This document shows positions 24,084 to 32,231 of a stretch of DNA of 49,714 nt, in pieces; within the stretch, counting starts at the first letter, position 1; every line of letters starts with the position of its first letter. The notes under the pieces were generated by a model, which ran no database searches, was not told where the DNA came from, and was given only the letters and a program-made list of their open reading frames with translations. The position numbers and the translations under genes were made by a program. The DNA is from an uncultured Lachnospiraceae bacterium (GTDB taxonomy: Bacteria; Bacillota_A; Clostridia; Lachnospirales; Lachnospiraceae). The stretch spans positions 1 to 49,714 of the forward strand of contig CANOBT010000025.1 of the NCBI GenBank assembly GCA_947564305.1. Reading direction: 5' to 3'.

Positions 24084-25541
24084 TTACTCTAATGCAGCCA
24101 GATTGACCTTCATAATCTCTGTGATACGGATTCCAAAGTTATCCTCTACTACTACAACGTCGCCCTTGGCAATACACTGTCCGTTTACAAACAGATCCAC
24201 CTGCTCTCCTGCAAGTTTGTCCAGAACCACAAGGGAACCCTTTGTAAAATCAAGGATATCCTTGACAAGTTTCCTGGTCCTTCCAATCTCAACAGAAATC
24301 TCAAGAGGAACGCTCATGATCAATTCCATGTTCTCTTCCTGCACGCCTTCAAGCACAATACCGCTGTCCGGCTTCAGATTCTGTTGGTTCGGCGCCTGCA
24401 CATGAATCATCTTCGGCTCTGTTGGCTTCTCGACCGGTTTCTCCGCTGCCCTTTCCATCATCTGCTGCTGCATCTGCTGCATCTGCTGCATCATCTGCTG
24501 CATCATCTGCATCTGCATCATCGCCACATCCGGACTCACTGCCGCCTGCATGACAGGCTGTACCGGCATCTGTGCCGCCCCCGGCTGTACCGCTGCAGGT
24601 GCTGCGGCCGGCATACTTGGAGCTGCTGCAGGTGCTGCCGCACTGTTTCCGGCAAGCATCTTCTCAATCTCTTCCTGAGACATCTTTGCACCGGACGGAG
24701 CTGGTGCCGGGGCCGGCTCTGGCTCACTGTTTCCGGCAAGCAGTTTCTCGATTTCTTCCTGGGAAAGCTTTGCACCGGATGAAGCAGGTGCAGGTTCCGG
24801 AGCTGGTGCAGGTTCTGGCTCACCGCCTCCTGCGAGCAGTTTCTCAATCTCTTCCTGAGAAAGGCTCTTGCCGCCTCCTGCAGGTTCCGGCGTGCTGGCT
24901 GCCGGAGCAGGTTCGCTCATTTCAAATGAACCCACATCAATGATATCTTCCTCCGGAAGGAATCCCTCCACCAGTCCTTTTGCCAGTTCCATCGGCATCA
25001 CATTAAAAAATTCGCTTTCCAGTTTATCGGCAATCTTCAATGTAAATCCAACAACCACCTTGGGGCGGTCATCTACAAAGTATTTCTCAATGAATTCCTG
25101 TTCATTCGCCACTTCAAAAGAAATCGGAGTGGAGATATTTACCATTCTTCCCAGAAATTCAGACAATGCCGTAGCAGACGCTCCCATCATCTGGTTCATG
25201 ACCTCACAGACCGCGCTGATGTTGATCTCATCCAGTTCGAAATCCTCATCCGCAATCTCCATGCCCATGACCATCTCAACGATTACTTTTACATCATGCC
25301 TCTTCAAAAGCATGACATTATCGCCTTCTAACCCCGCCACATATGTAATCTCAACACCGACCGCCGGATCGACCGGATCCATCTCAAATTCATCTTTATT
25401 TACAACATTTACGATCGGCGTTGTAATATCCACCCTGGCATTCAGCATTGTAGAAACTGCCGTAGCAGATGCGCCAAGACTGATATTCAGTATCTCGCCT
25501 ATCGCATCTATTTCCATTTTGCTAAAGTGCTCTGAACTCAT
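24084..25541 (-). CDS. fliY: Flagellar switch protein FliY with triplicated docking motif
   Basis: A 485-aa protein joining a CheC-like CheY-P phosphatase region (about 1-205) to a C-terminal FliN/SpoA domain (about 400-485) of the motor C ring. Both phosphatase motifs are intact (E16-x-x-N19 and E113-x-x-N116). The linker is unusual. It carries three copies of L/M-S-Q-E-E-I-E-K-L/M-L-A-G at residues 227-238, 259-270 and 287-298, separated by Pro/Ala/Glu-rich spacers, and then a Met/Gln-rich stretch at 341-362. The motif resembles the FliM and Bacillus FliY N-terminal peptide that binds CheY-P, here moved from the N-terminus into the linker. FliY probably removes phosphate from CheY-P at the switch. 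It lies 38 bp behind flgC. Confidence 0.94.
   Translation of the reverse strand: MSSEHFSKMEIDAIGEILNISLGASATAVSTMLNARVDITTPIVNVVNKDEFEMDPVDPAVGVEITYVAGLEGDNVMLLKRHDVKVIVEMVMGMEIADEDFELDEINISAVCEVMNQMMGASATALSEFLGRMVNISTPISFEVANEQEFIEKYFVDDRPKVVVGFTLKIADKLESEFFNVMPMELAKGLVEGFLPEEDIIDVGSFEMSEPAPAASTPEPAGGGKSLSQEEIEKLLAGGGEPEPAPAPEPAPASSGAKLSQEEIEKLLAGNSEPEPAPAPAPSGAKMSQEEIEKMLAGNSAAAPAAAPSMPAAAPAAVQPGAAQMPVQPVMQAAVSPDVAMMQMQMMQQMMQQMQQMQQQMMERAAEKPVEKPTEPKMIHVQAPNQQNLKPDSGIVLEGVQEENMELIMSVPLEISVEIGRTRKLVKDILDFTKGSLVVLDKLAGEQVDLFVNGQCIAKGDVVVVEDNFGIRITEIMKVNLAALE
24648..24863 (-). repeat. Three CheY-docking-like motif copies within fliY
   Basis: The 12-codon copies occupy 24828-24863, 24732-24767 and 24648-24683. 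Starts are 96 and 84 bases apart, so the frame is kept. The encoded copies differ at only the L/M positions, while the spacers differ in length but share an E-P-E-P-A-P-A-P composition. The pattern suggests in-frame duplication of motif plus spacer. Confidence 0.9.
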
Positions 25542-25579
25542 AGTAACGCTACTCTCCTTTCGGGACCATCCCCCTCATT

Positions 25580-26056
25580 CTATTTCCCGACATCCAGCGC
25601 TCTCTGCGCCATTGTCTTCATGGCGTTAAATGCCGTTATATTCGCCTCATAAGACCGGGTCGCAGACATCGCGTCAACAGTCTCCTTCACCGGATCTACA
25701 TTGGGCATCATAACATACCCTTCCTCATCGGCGTCCGGATGGTCAGGGTTATAGACTGGGTATAAGTCCCTCTGGTCTTCTACGATTGCAGTCACCTGCA
25801 CGCCGCCCTTTCTGGCAGTCTTATTCAAAAGCCTGTTGAAGGTAGTACGGAAAGTTCCTGAAGCTGTAGAAATGCCAGAAGATGTTACATTCGTTGAAGG
25901 GATCTCCTGAAACACCACCATCTTCCTCCGGTATGGACCGCCACTTTCCGTCCGGGTTGTATTGGTGTTCGCGATATTTTGTGAGGCCACATCCAGCCTC
26001 TGCCGCTCCGCCGTCAAAGCGGATGCGCTGATATCAAATGAACTTAAAAATGACAT
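25580..26056 (-). CDS. flgC: Flagellar proximal rod protein FlgC
   Basis: A 158-aa rod protein. The N-terminal axial motif reads S-Q-N-I-A-N-T-N-T-T, followed by Y-R-R-K-M-V-V-F-Q-E. The C-terminus has the FlgC-type N-V-D-P-V-K-E-T-V-D and A-T-R-S-Y-E-A-N-I-T-A-F-N-A. GGGAGG precedes the ATG. The protein itself is ordinary but its place is not. In most bacteria flgC lies directly between flgB and fliE; here it is about 13 kb downstream, between cheY and fliY. It would be transcribed from the promoter before cheY as well as from the main operon. Confidence 0.95.
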   Translation of the reverse strand: MSFLSSFDISASALTAERQRLDVASQNIANTNTTRTESGGPYRRKMVVFQEIPSTNVTSSGISTASGTFRTTFNRLLNKTARKGGVQVTAIVEDQRDLYPVYNPDHPDADEEGYVMMPNVDPVKETVDAMSATRSYEANITAFNAMKTMAQRALDVGK

Positions 26057-26070
26057 GCTGTAACCTCCCG

Positions 26071-26430
26071 TTAGCCAAGAATCTTCTTCACGGTTGACAA
26101 AATACGTTCCGGCTTAAACGGCTTTACAATAAAATCTTTTGCTCCGGATTTGATGGAATCCATAACCATCGTCTCCTGTCCCATAGCAGAACACATTACG
26201 ATCGTTGCTCCCGGATCCATTCCTTTAATCTCTTTTAATGTCTCCAAACCATCCTTATTCGGCATGGTGATGTCCATAAATACAAGGTCTGGCTTCTCTG
26301 CCGCATAGATTTCTACTGCCTTTGCACCATCCTCTGCTTCAACCAGATCGGTATACCCGGCCTGGGTGAGAGTATTTTTTAACATCATTCTCATAAATGC
26401 TGCATCATCCACTAATAATATTTTCGCCAT
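26071..26430 (-). CDS. cheY: Chemotaxis response regulator CheY
   Basis: A 119-aa single receiver domain. Acidic pocket D8-D9, phosphoacceptor D53 in F-M-D-I-T-M-P, switch residue S81 in C-S-A-M-G-Q, and K103 in K-P-F-K-P are all present. CheY-P binds the FliM and FliY switch proteins and controls the motor; both are encoded next to it. AGAGGTAG lies before the ATG, and a vegetative-type promoter lies about 33 bp upstream, so cheY, flgC, fliY and the genes below may get extra expression. Confidence 0.95.
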   Translation of the reverse strand: MAKILLVDDAAFMRMMLKNTLTQAGYTDLVEAEDGAKAVEIYAAEKPDLVFMDITMPNKDGLETLKEIKGMDPGATIVMCSAMGQETMVMDSIKSGAKDFIVKPFKPERILSTVKKILG

Positions 26431-26462
26431 CTTTTTCTACCTCTCTTTTTTGAATTATACTC

Positions 26463-26491
26463 ATTGTAATTTAAATACACAGATATTTCAA
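26463..26491 (-). promoter_or_regulatory. Internal sigma-A-type promoter before cheY
   Basis: On the minus strand TTGAAA (26486-26491), exactly 17 bases, then TACAAT (26463-26468); each box matches five of six consensus bases. It lies in the 119-bp AT-rich gap between fliM and cheY, one of the larger gaps in the flagellar run. Confidence 0.65.
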
Positions 26492-26549
26492 CTAATTTAT
26501 CTGGTAATTATAGAAGTTACTCCCAATTTCATATTCGGCTTTGCCATCA

Positions 26550-27563
26550 TTATACCGCCACATCCTCCTTTGCATCCATAATCCGGTCCTCAAGCTTCAC
26601 TGCGACATTTTTATTATGTACTCCAAGCTGCCCGTTGAACCACGGCTGTCCTTCCACAAACAAGGAAACCAACGAATCCTGCGGCTTGTTCAGGTCGATG
26701 ACATCTCCCACATGAAGATTGTAGACATCGTCCAGATTGAGTTTCGCCACACCAAGCTGTGCCATGACATCCAGCTGAGATTCCCGGATACTCTCCATAA
26801 TCTCCTCCCGGTTGCTCCTGACATGTTCGCCTCTCTTCGCCAGATGCTTCGTCTTGTCAATAATATCAAAAATATTGCTTAGGAGCGTGCCTGGAATACA
26901 AATATTCATGATTCCTGATGCCTCGCCCAGCTGGATATTCAGCATAACAATAACAACCGTCTCATCTACACTGATTCCCTGGAACATGCTCGGATTCTCT
27001 TCAATCCGTTCAAATTCCGTCGTCAGATTGATATGTGTGGACCACACATCCGTAGTGATCATCACCAGATAATTGATGATCTTTTCATAGAGAGCAAGTT
27101 CTATATCCGTATAAGTATACGCGATATCTATGGACCTGTCAAATCCCATTCCTCCCAGCATACGGTCCATCATCGCAGTCATCAGTGTAGGCGCGATGTG
27201 GAAGAGCATCGGCGGATTCGTGGAATTATCCGGCAGCTCTACGTTCGCCAGGGTAAGGACATCGGTCTCATTCAATGCATTTCCAAATTCATAATATCGC
27301 TGCTCCTCGATTCCTGCGACCTCCACTTCACTGACCAGGCGGAACAGTCCGTTGATCTGTGATGTCGCAATCCTGGAATAATTATCATAAATGCTGCGGA
27401 GCATCTTCAGCTTATCCTTGGTATACTTCTTAGGGCTGAAGAAATCGTATTTTCTGTATTCTTCTTTGACCGGTTTTGCTTCCTCCGCCCCGCTGTCCGC
27501 ATCTGCATTCTGCATTGAATTCAGCAGCGCGTCTATCTGACTTTGTGATAATACATCTGCCAT
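26550..27563 (-). CDS. fliM: Flagellar motor switch protein FliM
   Basis: A 337-aa C-ring protein. The N-terminal CheY-P-binding peptide V-L-S-Q-S-Q-I-D-A-L-L is at residues 4-14. A CheC-like middle domain follows (about 45-235) but without phosphatase motifs, and a C-terminal SpoA/FliN-like domain lies at about 250-330. It transmits CheY-P binding to FliG. It is followed by cheY and preceded by motB; the fliL gene often found between motB and fliM in Firmicutes is missing. Length is typical. Confidence 0.96.
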   Translation of the reverse strand: MADVLSQSQIDALLNSMQNADADSGAEEAKPVKEEYRKYDFFSPKKYTKDKLKMLRSIYDNYSRIATSQINGLFRLVSEVEVAGIEEQRYYEFGNALNETDVLTLANVELPDNSTNPPMLFHIAPTLMTAMMDRMLGGMGFDRSIDIAYTYTDIELALYEKIINYLVMITTDVWSTHINLTTEFERIEENPSMFQGISVDETVVIVMLNIQLGEASGIMNICIPGTLLSNIFDIIDKTKHLAKRGEHVRSNREEIMESIRESQLDVMAQLGVAKLNLDDVYNLHVGDVIDLNKPQDSLVSLFVEGQPWFNGQLGVHNKNVAVKLEDRIMDAKEDVAV

Positions 27564-27633
27564 CCCAAACCCCTACTTTCATTTCATAATTGCATGTATT
27601 TATCCGGCGTCTCCTGTGTCTGAGGGCCTGATA

Positions 27634-27657
27634 TATGCTGCCGCTCCCTGCAGCATA
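27634..27657 (-). other. Hairpin in the motB-fliM gap
   Basis: A perfect 8-bp inverted repeat, TATGCTGC/GCAGCATA with an 8-base loop, lies 16 bp after the motB stop. No T run follows, so it is more likely an mRNA-stability or processing element than a terminator. Confidence 0.5.
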
Positions 27658-27673
27658 CAGCCGCGGCAGGTGC

Positions 27674-28435
27674 CTACTGTCTGTTCATCTCCGCATAGTA
27701 CTCTTCCAGACTCTTCGTCACGGTATCTGACTTCGTGATCAGCATCTCCACCCTTCGGTTCTTAGCACGGTTCTCCTCTGTGTCAAAAGGCGCAATCGGT
27801 CTCCACTGACCATAACCTGTCGACACGATCCTGTCTGCCGTTACTGTCGTCCGCTGCTGGATATATGCGGTAACCCTGGCCGCTCTCTCCGCAGAAAGAA
27901 CCCGGTCTGATTCCGGGTCATTGGGAACATTCGGATCTGCCTGAGTCGTATGTCCCAGAACCTGGATTTCCTTGACGGAATCCGATACACTGGAAATAAT
28001 AGATGCAAACTGATCCAGAATCCCTTTTCCCTCATCTCGTATTACAGAACTGTCTCCGGCGAAAAATACGTTGTCACGGAAAGTAACAAATGTATAGCCA
28101 TCGCCTTTGTACAAATCTACTTCTCCTTCTATTCCGGCTTCCTCCAAAGCTTTCCTCAAAGCCTCATACAGGGAATCAAATTCATCCTCTTCCAGAGAGC
28201 CGTCTTCTACATGGTTCGGAACTTCATCCGTTGCGTCTTCTATTGTATCCAGGGCAATCTGGGAAACTTCCTTTGCATCCGGATTAAAACTCCGGACAAT
28301 CTGCACCCATTTTGCCTGGTCTATTGTAGAAATTGAATACAAAAGCACAAAGAAACACAAAAGCAGTGTCACCAGGTCGCCGTATGTATCCATCCAGTTG
28401 GCGCCGCCACCGGTTGATTTATTCCTTTTCTTCAT
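27674..28435 (-). CDS. motB: Flagellar stator protein MotB
   Basis: A 253-aa stator subunit. The ATG at 28435 follows AGGAGG and matches the family start (M-K-K-R-N-K); the frame extends further up only as overlap with motA. One membrane helix covers about residues 22-40, with the ion-carrying aspartate D20 in Y-G-D-L-V-T-L-L-L. The C-terminal OmpA-like peptidoglycan-binding domain (about 120-245) ends with G-Y-G-Q-W-R-P and N-R-R-V-E-M-L-I. With MotA it forms the ion channel that powers rotation. Whether it uses protons or sodium cannot be told safely by eye. Confidence 0.95.
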   Translation of the reverse strand: MKKRNKSTGGGANWMDTYGDLVTLLLCFFVLLYSISTIDQAKWVQIVRSFNPDAKEVSQIALDTIEDATDEVPNHVEDGSLEEDEFDSLYEALRKALEEAGIEGEVDLYKGDGYTFVTFRDNVFFAGDSSVIRDEGKGILDQFASIISSVSDSVKEIQVLGHTTQADPNVPNDPESDRVLSAERAARVTAYIQQRTTVTADRIVSTGYGQWRPIAPFDTEENRAKNRRVEMLITKSDTVTKSLEEYYAEMNRQ

Positions 28436-28451
28436 ATGTCTTACCTCCTGG

Positions 28452-29264
28452 TTATTCCTCGCTGCCGCCCGCTGCCGGCTTTGCTTCCTGGTCAAGGAGC
28501 TTGCCGCGCTGCTTCTGGGCAACATATGTAACCAGTTTCTCTTTCAGGAACTTCGGATTGTCACCAGACTGAATGGCAAGGATTCCTTCAATCATAATCT
28601 GCTTGTACAGCAGCTCTTCTTCGTTCCTGACCGTAAGTTTGTTCGCTATAGGTGAAAAAATCATGTTGGCAAGGATACATCCGTAGAATGTGGTAATCAA
28701 CGCTGTCGCCATCGCAGGACCGATATTGGAAGCGCCGCCGCTGTCCAAATCCATTCCTTTCAGCATGTTTACCAATCCAACCAACGTACCAATCATACCA
28801 AATGCAGGAGAAAATGCCGACGCCTTGTTAAACAGTGCAATTCCTTCCTCATGTCTTGCACTCATGGCATCCACTTCATTCTCCAATAGTGAACGGACCT
28901 CCTCCGGTTCCGTGGCATCCACGATCAACATGATGCCCTGCTTAAAAAACGGATCGTCCAGTTCATTTGCTTTTTCTTCCAGTGCCAGCAAACCATTTTT
29001 TCTTGCAAGCTGCGCCATCTCTTCCAAAGTGTCAACCAGAGTACCTACGTTGTACCTGTTGCCCTGAATCAAAAGCGCAAGCTGTTTTGGGATTCTCGCC
29101 AACTGGCCTAACGGGTAGCTGGCAATGACCGCCGAAATCGCACCGCCGACTACGATTGCCAAACTGGCAGGGTCCCAGAAATTCCCCAGTTTTGCAGGAG
29201 TAATACCGACAACAATAACCAGCACAGCTCCTATGATAATTCCTAAAAGTGTTGTTATATCCAC
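28452..29264 (-). CDS. motA: Flagellar stator protein MotA
   Basis: A 270-aa protein with four membrane helices. The conserved helix-3 segment S-P-A-F-G-M-I-G-T-L-V-G-L-V and the helix-4 segment G-P-A-M-A-T-A-L-I-T-T-F-Y-G are both present, along with the cytoplasmic charged loop that contacts FliG. The start is GTG at 29264 with AAGGCGG upstream. The C-terminal 15 residues are Ala/Gly/Glu rich. motB starts 16 bp after its stop, as usual for the pair. Confidence 0.95.
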   Translation of the reverse strand: MDITTLLGIIIGAVLVIVVGITPAKLGNFWDPASLAIVVGGAISAVIASYPLGQLARIPKQLALLIQGNRYNVGTLVDTLEEMAQLARKNGLLALEEKANELDDPFFKQGIMLIVDATEPEEVRSLLENEVDAMSARHEEGIALFNKASAFSPAFGMIGTLVGLVNMLKGMDLDSGGASNIGPAMATALITTFYGCILANMIFSPIANKLTVRNEEELLYKQIMIEGILAIQSGDNPKFLKEKLVTYVAQKQRGKLLDQEAKPAAGGSEE

Positions 29265-29288
29265 GTCTTCTTCACCGCCTTAACTTTT

Positions 29289-29486
29289 TCATCTACCTGT
29301 AGGATAGTAATGGAACTTTTTATTGTACTCAATTGTTTTTTGGATAATCTCTTCCGCGCTTTCTTTTACCAGGAAAAATTTTCCATTCATCATGACTACT
29401 TTTGATTCCGGGATTACTTCCACGGACTCAATCTGCGCACAGTTCAGCACGATCTCCTGATCATTTAATTTCGTCAGCATTATCAT
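29289..29486 (-). CDS. flbD: Flagellar operon protein FlbD (SwrD-like)
   Basis: A 65-aa protein. The ATG at 29486 has AAGGGG eight bases upstream and gives the family start M-I-M-L-T-K-L-N-D; a frame from 29519 adds unrelated residues. The core I-V-L-N-C-A-Q-I-E-S-V-E and V-K-E-S-A-E-E-I-I fits FlbD, a small protein always found between flgE and motA in Firmicutes. In Bacillus its counterpart SwrD raises motor power through the stators. No membrane segment. Confidence 0.88.
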   Translation of the reverse strand: MIMLTKLNDQEIVLNCAQIESVEVIPESKVVMMNGKFFLVKESAEEIIQKTIEYNKKFHYYPTGR

Positions 29487-29604
29487 AGCATATTCCCCTT
29501 TTTTAACGTCCTGAGACAATGAAATTTGTCCGGTGTGTACGTTTTTACCTCCTCGATATCCACTGTGAGTCTTCTGAAATCATTATCTTTAAAGCAGTGA
29601 ATCA

Positions 29605-29633
29605 CAGCCCGCAGCCAATCAGGCCGCGGGCTG
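29605..29633 (-). other. Stable hairpin just after flgE
   Basis: On the minus strand CAGCCCGC pairs perfectly with GCGGGCTG, and the stem extends inward by GCC/GGC past one mismatch. It lies 18 bp beyond the flgE stop codon. No T run follows. A position after the heavily needed hook gene suggests a 3' stabiliser or partial attenuator between hook and stator genes (inference). Confidence 0.6.
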
Positions 29634-29650
29634 CAGCCTAATTCCTACGA

Positions 29651-31054
29651 TTAACGTTTCATATTTACCAGTTCCTGAAGCATCTCGTCTGTTACCGTGA
29701 TAATCTTCGAGTTCGCCTGGAAACCTCTCTGGGTTGTAATAATGTTGGAGAACTCGTTGGCAAGGTCTACGTTTGCCATCTCCAGGTAGCTTGGCTTGAT
29801 AACTCCGGCCGGGCCCGTATTTGGCGCTACAGCGCTTACATCACCTGCATTGTCGCCGATTTGGTAGTAGTAACCTGTGGTCTTCTCAAGACCGTTCGGG
29901 TTCTGCACCTGAACCAGTGCAAGCTTTCCGATGATGATGGCACGGTTATTCTTATCCACGCCGGAGATAATCCCATCCTCGTTGATGGAGTAATTGTCCA
30001 GTTCGTAACGCAGACCGGTCTGCTCATCAACCGGAATTCGCAGAGTGGAAAGTTCATCTGCATACTGTGCTGGGATACCGGCTACATAGTCGATTCCTTC
30101 TGTTGGGTCAGCCTCAAAGCCCTTCGGGAGTGCACCAGGATTTTTAGAATCTGCAGTAGTTGTATTACTGGAAAATTTTGCTACCATATCTGCAACTTTT
30201 TCTGTAGTGGAAGCTCCCGCTGCATTTGACGTAACCGTAAACATCGGAAGATTACTGTAGTCTTTCTCTTCTGGTGGATCGCTCGGCGGGTCAGCAGTTA
30301 ACGCCTTTGTCATCCCATTGTAATCAATTGTAATCCCTTTAAACTGTTTATCTTTTAATGCTTTATCTACCCAATCCTCTATTGCCTTTGTAGGATTCTT
30401 AAGTGTCTTACCGCCTTGTGCTTTCAGATCGTCTGCATCTACATTTGTTGTATCCACTTCAATCCCGGCAATCTTAATTGCATACCCCGTAACGTCACCA
30501 GTAGCAGCATCTTTTTTTGTAATTATTTCATATGGAACACCCGTCATCTTCGTCGTAGCCGACGTCGCCGGCGTCTCCGGTATACCGGTCCCCTCTACCA
30601 CGCTGTAACCATACACATAATTCCTCTGATCATCTACCAGATATTTATTATCATCCACACGGAAAATCCCAACCCTTGACAGATACAGACCGGAGGATTT
30701 TACATCCGTAAAGGAACCATTGACCATTTTTCCTACCAGGAAGAATCCGGTTCCGTCAATCATACAGTCCATCGGATTGGCGGACGGCGACGGCGCTCCG
30801 TTTTCAAATACGTTTGAGATGGAGGACAGCTGGGAACCATAACCTACCTGGGACGCGTTACGTCCGCCGGAAGCCCCCGCCTCAATATTACCGCCTGTAC
30901 TCCTAATAGAGTTCGTATACATAGCGTCCGTAAAATTGTAGCTGAATCCCTTGAACCCCCATGTGTTTACGTTTGCAATGTTATTACCGATTACATCCAT
31001 CTTTTGCTGATGTGCCTTAAGTCCTGCGACCCCGGCAATCATTGATCTAACCAT
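29651..31054 (-). CDS. flgE: Flagellar hook protein FlgE
   Basis: A 467-aa hook subunit. The N-terminal axial motif G-N-N-I-A-N-V-N-T-W-G-F-K lies at about 23-35. The variable middle (about 140-340) is rich in Asp, Thr and Lys. The C-terminus has L-E-M-A-N-V-D-L-A-N-E-F and T-Q-R-G-F-Q-A-N-S-K. The length and central insertion fit a clostridial hook protein. GGAAG precedes the ATG. It follows flgD and the TIGR02530 gene, whose products assist hook assembly, and precedes flbD. Confidence 0.94.
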   Translation of the reverse strand: MVRSMIAGVAGLKAHQQKMDVIGNNIANVNTWGFKGFSYNFTDAMYTNSIRSTGGNIEAGASGGRNASQVGYGSQLSSISNVFENGAPSPSANPMDCMIDGTGFFLVGKMVNGSFTDVKSSGLYLSRVGIFRVDDNKYLVDDQRNYVYGYSVVEGTGIPETPATSATTKMTGVPYEIITKKDAATGDVTGYAIKIAGIEVDTTNVDADDLKAQGGKTLKNPTKAIEDWVDKALKDKQFKGITIDYNGMTKALTADPPSDPPEEKDYSNLPMFTVTSNAAGASTTEKVADMVAKFSSNTTTADSKNPGALPKGFEADPTEGIDYVAGIPAQYADELSTLRIPVDEQTGLRYELDNYSINEDGIISGVDKNNRAIIIGKLALVQVQNPNGLEKTTGYYYQIGDNAGDVSAVAPNTGPAGVIKPSYLEMANVDLANEFSNIITTQRGFQANSKIITVTDEMLQELVNMKR

Positions 31055-31142
31055 ATGCTTTATACTTCCTTTCTATTCAACCTTCTGCTGTCTCTTGTAC
31101 CTGCAAGTCACGCAGGTACGAAACCTCCTTAGATGGTCCGGC

Positions 31143-31574
31143 TTACATAAGGACAGCACTGTCAATATTGGTAAATATATTTTCTTTCATCTCCGTCCCG
31201 GACATTGTCGTCACGACCACGTTGTTGGGAACATTTACAATAAAGGCACCGCTTTCTCCAATAATGACTACGTCTCTGGCCCCTTTGTCCCTGGCCTTCT
31301 GAACCGCCTGGTTCAAGTCACTCAGAAGATTGTCTGTCATATTGATTCCGCGTTCCTCTACTCTTCGTGCCGCATGCTTCGAGAACTGGACGGACTGCGA
31401 AGTTCCGGCTTTCTGCTGCAGAAGATCTGCGAACTGCACATTCGTTTTTGCGTCTGCATTTGCCTTCGGAATCTGTGATGAGGCATGCGTAAGCTTCAAT
31501 GCTCCGGCATTCGTGATCTGATTTAGTTGATTCACCTGGTTCATTTGATTAATCTGATTGATTTTATCTCCCAT
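31143..31574 (-). CDS. Flagellar operon protein, TIGR02530 family
   Basis: A 143-aa protein. It matches what I know of the TIGR02530 'flagellar operon protein' family: F-S-K-H-A-A-R-R-V-E-E-R-G-I, then A-R-D-V-V-I-I-G, and a C-terminal I-F-T-N-I-D-S-A-V. The N-terminus is a short Asn/Gln-rich run (N-Q-I-N-Q-M-N-Q-V-N-Q). It always lies between flgD and flgE in Firmicutes, and a hook-assembly role is assumed but not proven. Cytoplasmic, no signal peptide. Confidence 0.85.
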   Translation of the reverse strand: MGDKINQINQMNQVNQLNQITNAGALKLTHASSQIPKANADAKTNVQFADLLQQKAGTSQSVQFSKHAARRVEERGINMTDNLLSDLNQAVQKARDKGARDVVIIGESGAFIVNVPNNVVVTTMSGTEMKENIFTNIDSAVLM

Positions 31575-31618
31575 CCATGTGCACCGCCTTTATCTCTCCC
31601 TGCTGATCCCCTTAACTC

Positions 31619-32194
31619 TTAGTTGCCTGTATCTGTCTTGCCTGTAGTATCTGTCTTGTCGGTTGTGTCGGTTTTATCGTCTGCATCTGTCTTATCGTCT
31701 GTCGAAGTGCTGTCATCCTTGTTGATTGTCGGCACATCTCCGATTGACATGATATTGGACAATTCGTATTTTTTGCCGTCTACATATACGGATGTCGCGC
31801 CTGTCAAATCTACCCCGGTCACGATTCCCTTGATGGTCTCGGTCGGTTTTCCATCCTCATCGGTCTTTGTCACAACCGTAACTTCCTTTCCAAGCAGCCC
31901 CGTAGAGTACGTGGTCAATGTAACGGAAGAAAGGTTATTGATTACTGTAGAGAAATTCGAAATTGCCGACGCCATGGAGTTCATGGTGCTCATACTGGAC
32001 ATCTGGGTAATCTGTTCCATCATCGCCGCATTGTCCATCGGATTGGACATATCCTGGTATTTCAGTTCCGCAGCAATCAGCGTCCAGAAATCCTCTGTGC
32101 TCAATGTGGTTTTGTCAGATTTTGCTGTTGTCTGTGTTGCCAAAGCCGCATCATACAGACCAGATGCCACATCACTGTTAAAATCTACTGCCAT
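31619..32194 (-). CDS. flgD: Flagellar hook-cap protein FlgD
   Basis: A 191-aa hook-assembly scaffold. The conserved N-terminal part has F-W-T-L-I-A-A-E-L-K-Y-Q-D-M-S-N-P-M-D-N near residues 36-55, followed by a Met/Ser-rich segment. The C-terminal FlgD domain is short and contains the hook-type V-T-G-V-D region. The last 30 residues are a repetitive Asp/Lys/Thr tail (D-D-K-T-D and T-T-D-K-T-D units) of unknown role; the repeat is visible at DNA level at 31622-31705. It lies between fliK and the TIGR02530 gene. Confidence 0.92.
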   Translation of the reverse strand: MAVDFNSDVASGLYDAALATQTTAKSDKTTLSTEDFWTLIAAELKYQDMSNPMDNAAMMEQITQMSSMSTMNSMASAISNFSTVINNLSSVTLTTYSTGLLGKEVTVVTKTDEDGKPTETIKGIVTGVDLTGATSVYVDGKKYELSNIMSIGDVPTINKDDSTSTDDKTDADDKTDTTDKTDTTGKTDTGN

Positions 32195-32231
32195 ATTTTT
32201 CTCCTTTCCTTTATGTCTGTTCTTTACTGCC

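Noticed and set aside
24480..24520. CATCTGCTG-type repeats as a microsatellite or CRISPR-like array
   Set aside because: They encode the Met/Gln-rich stretch of FliY in frame and have no spacer structure.
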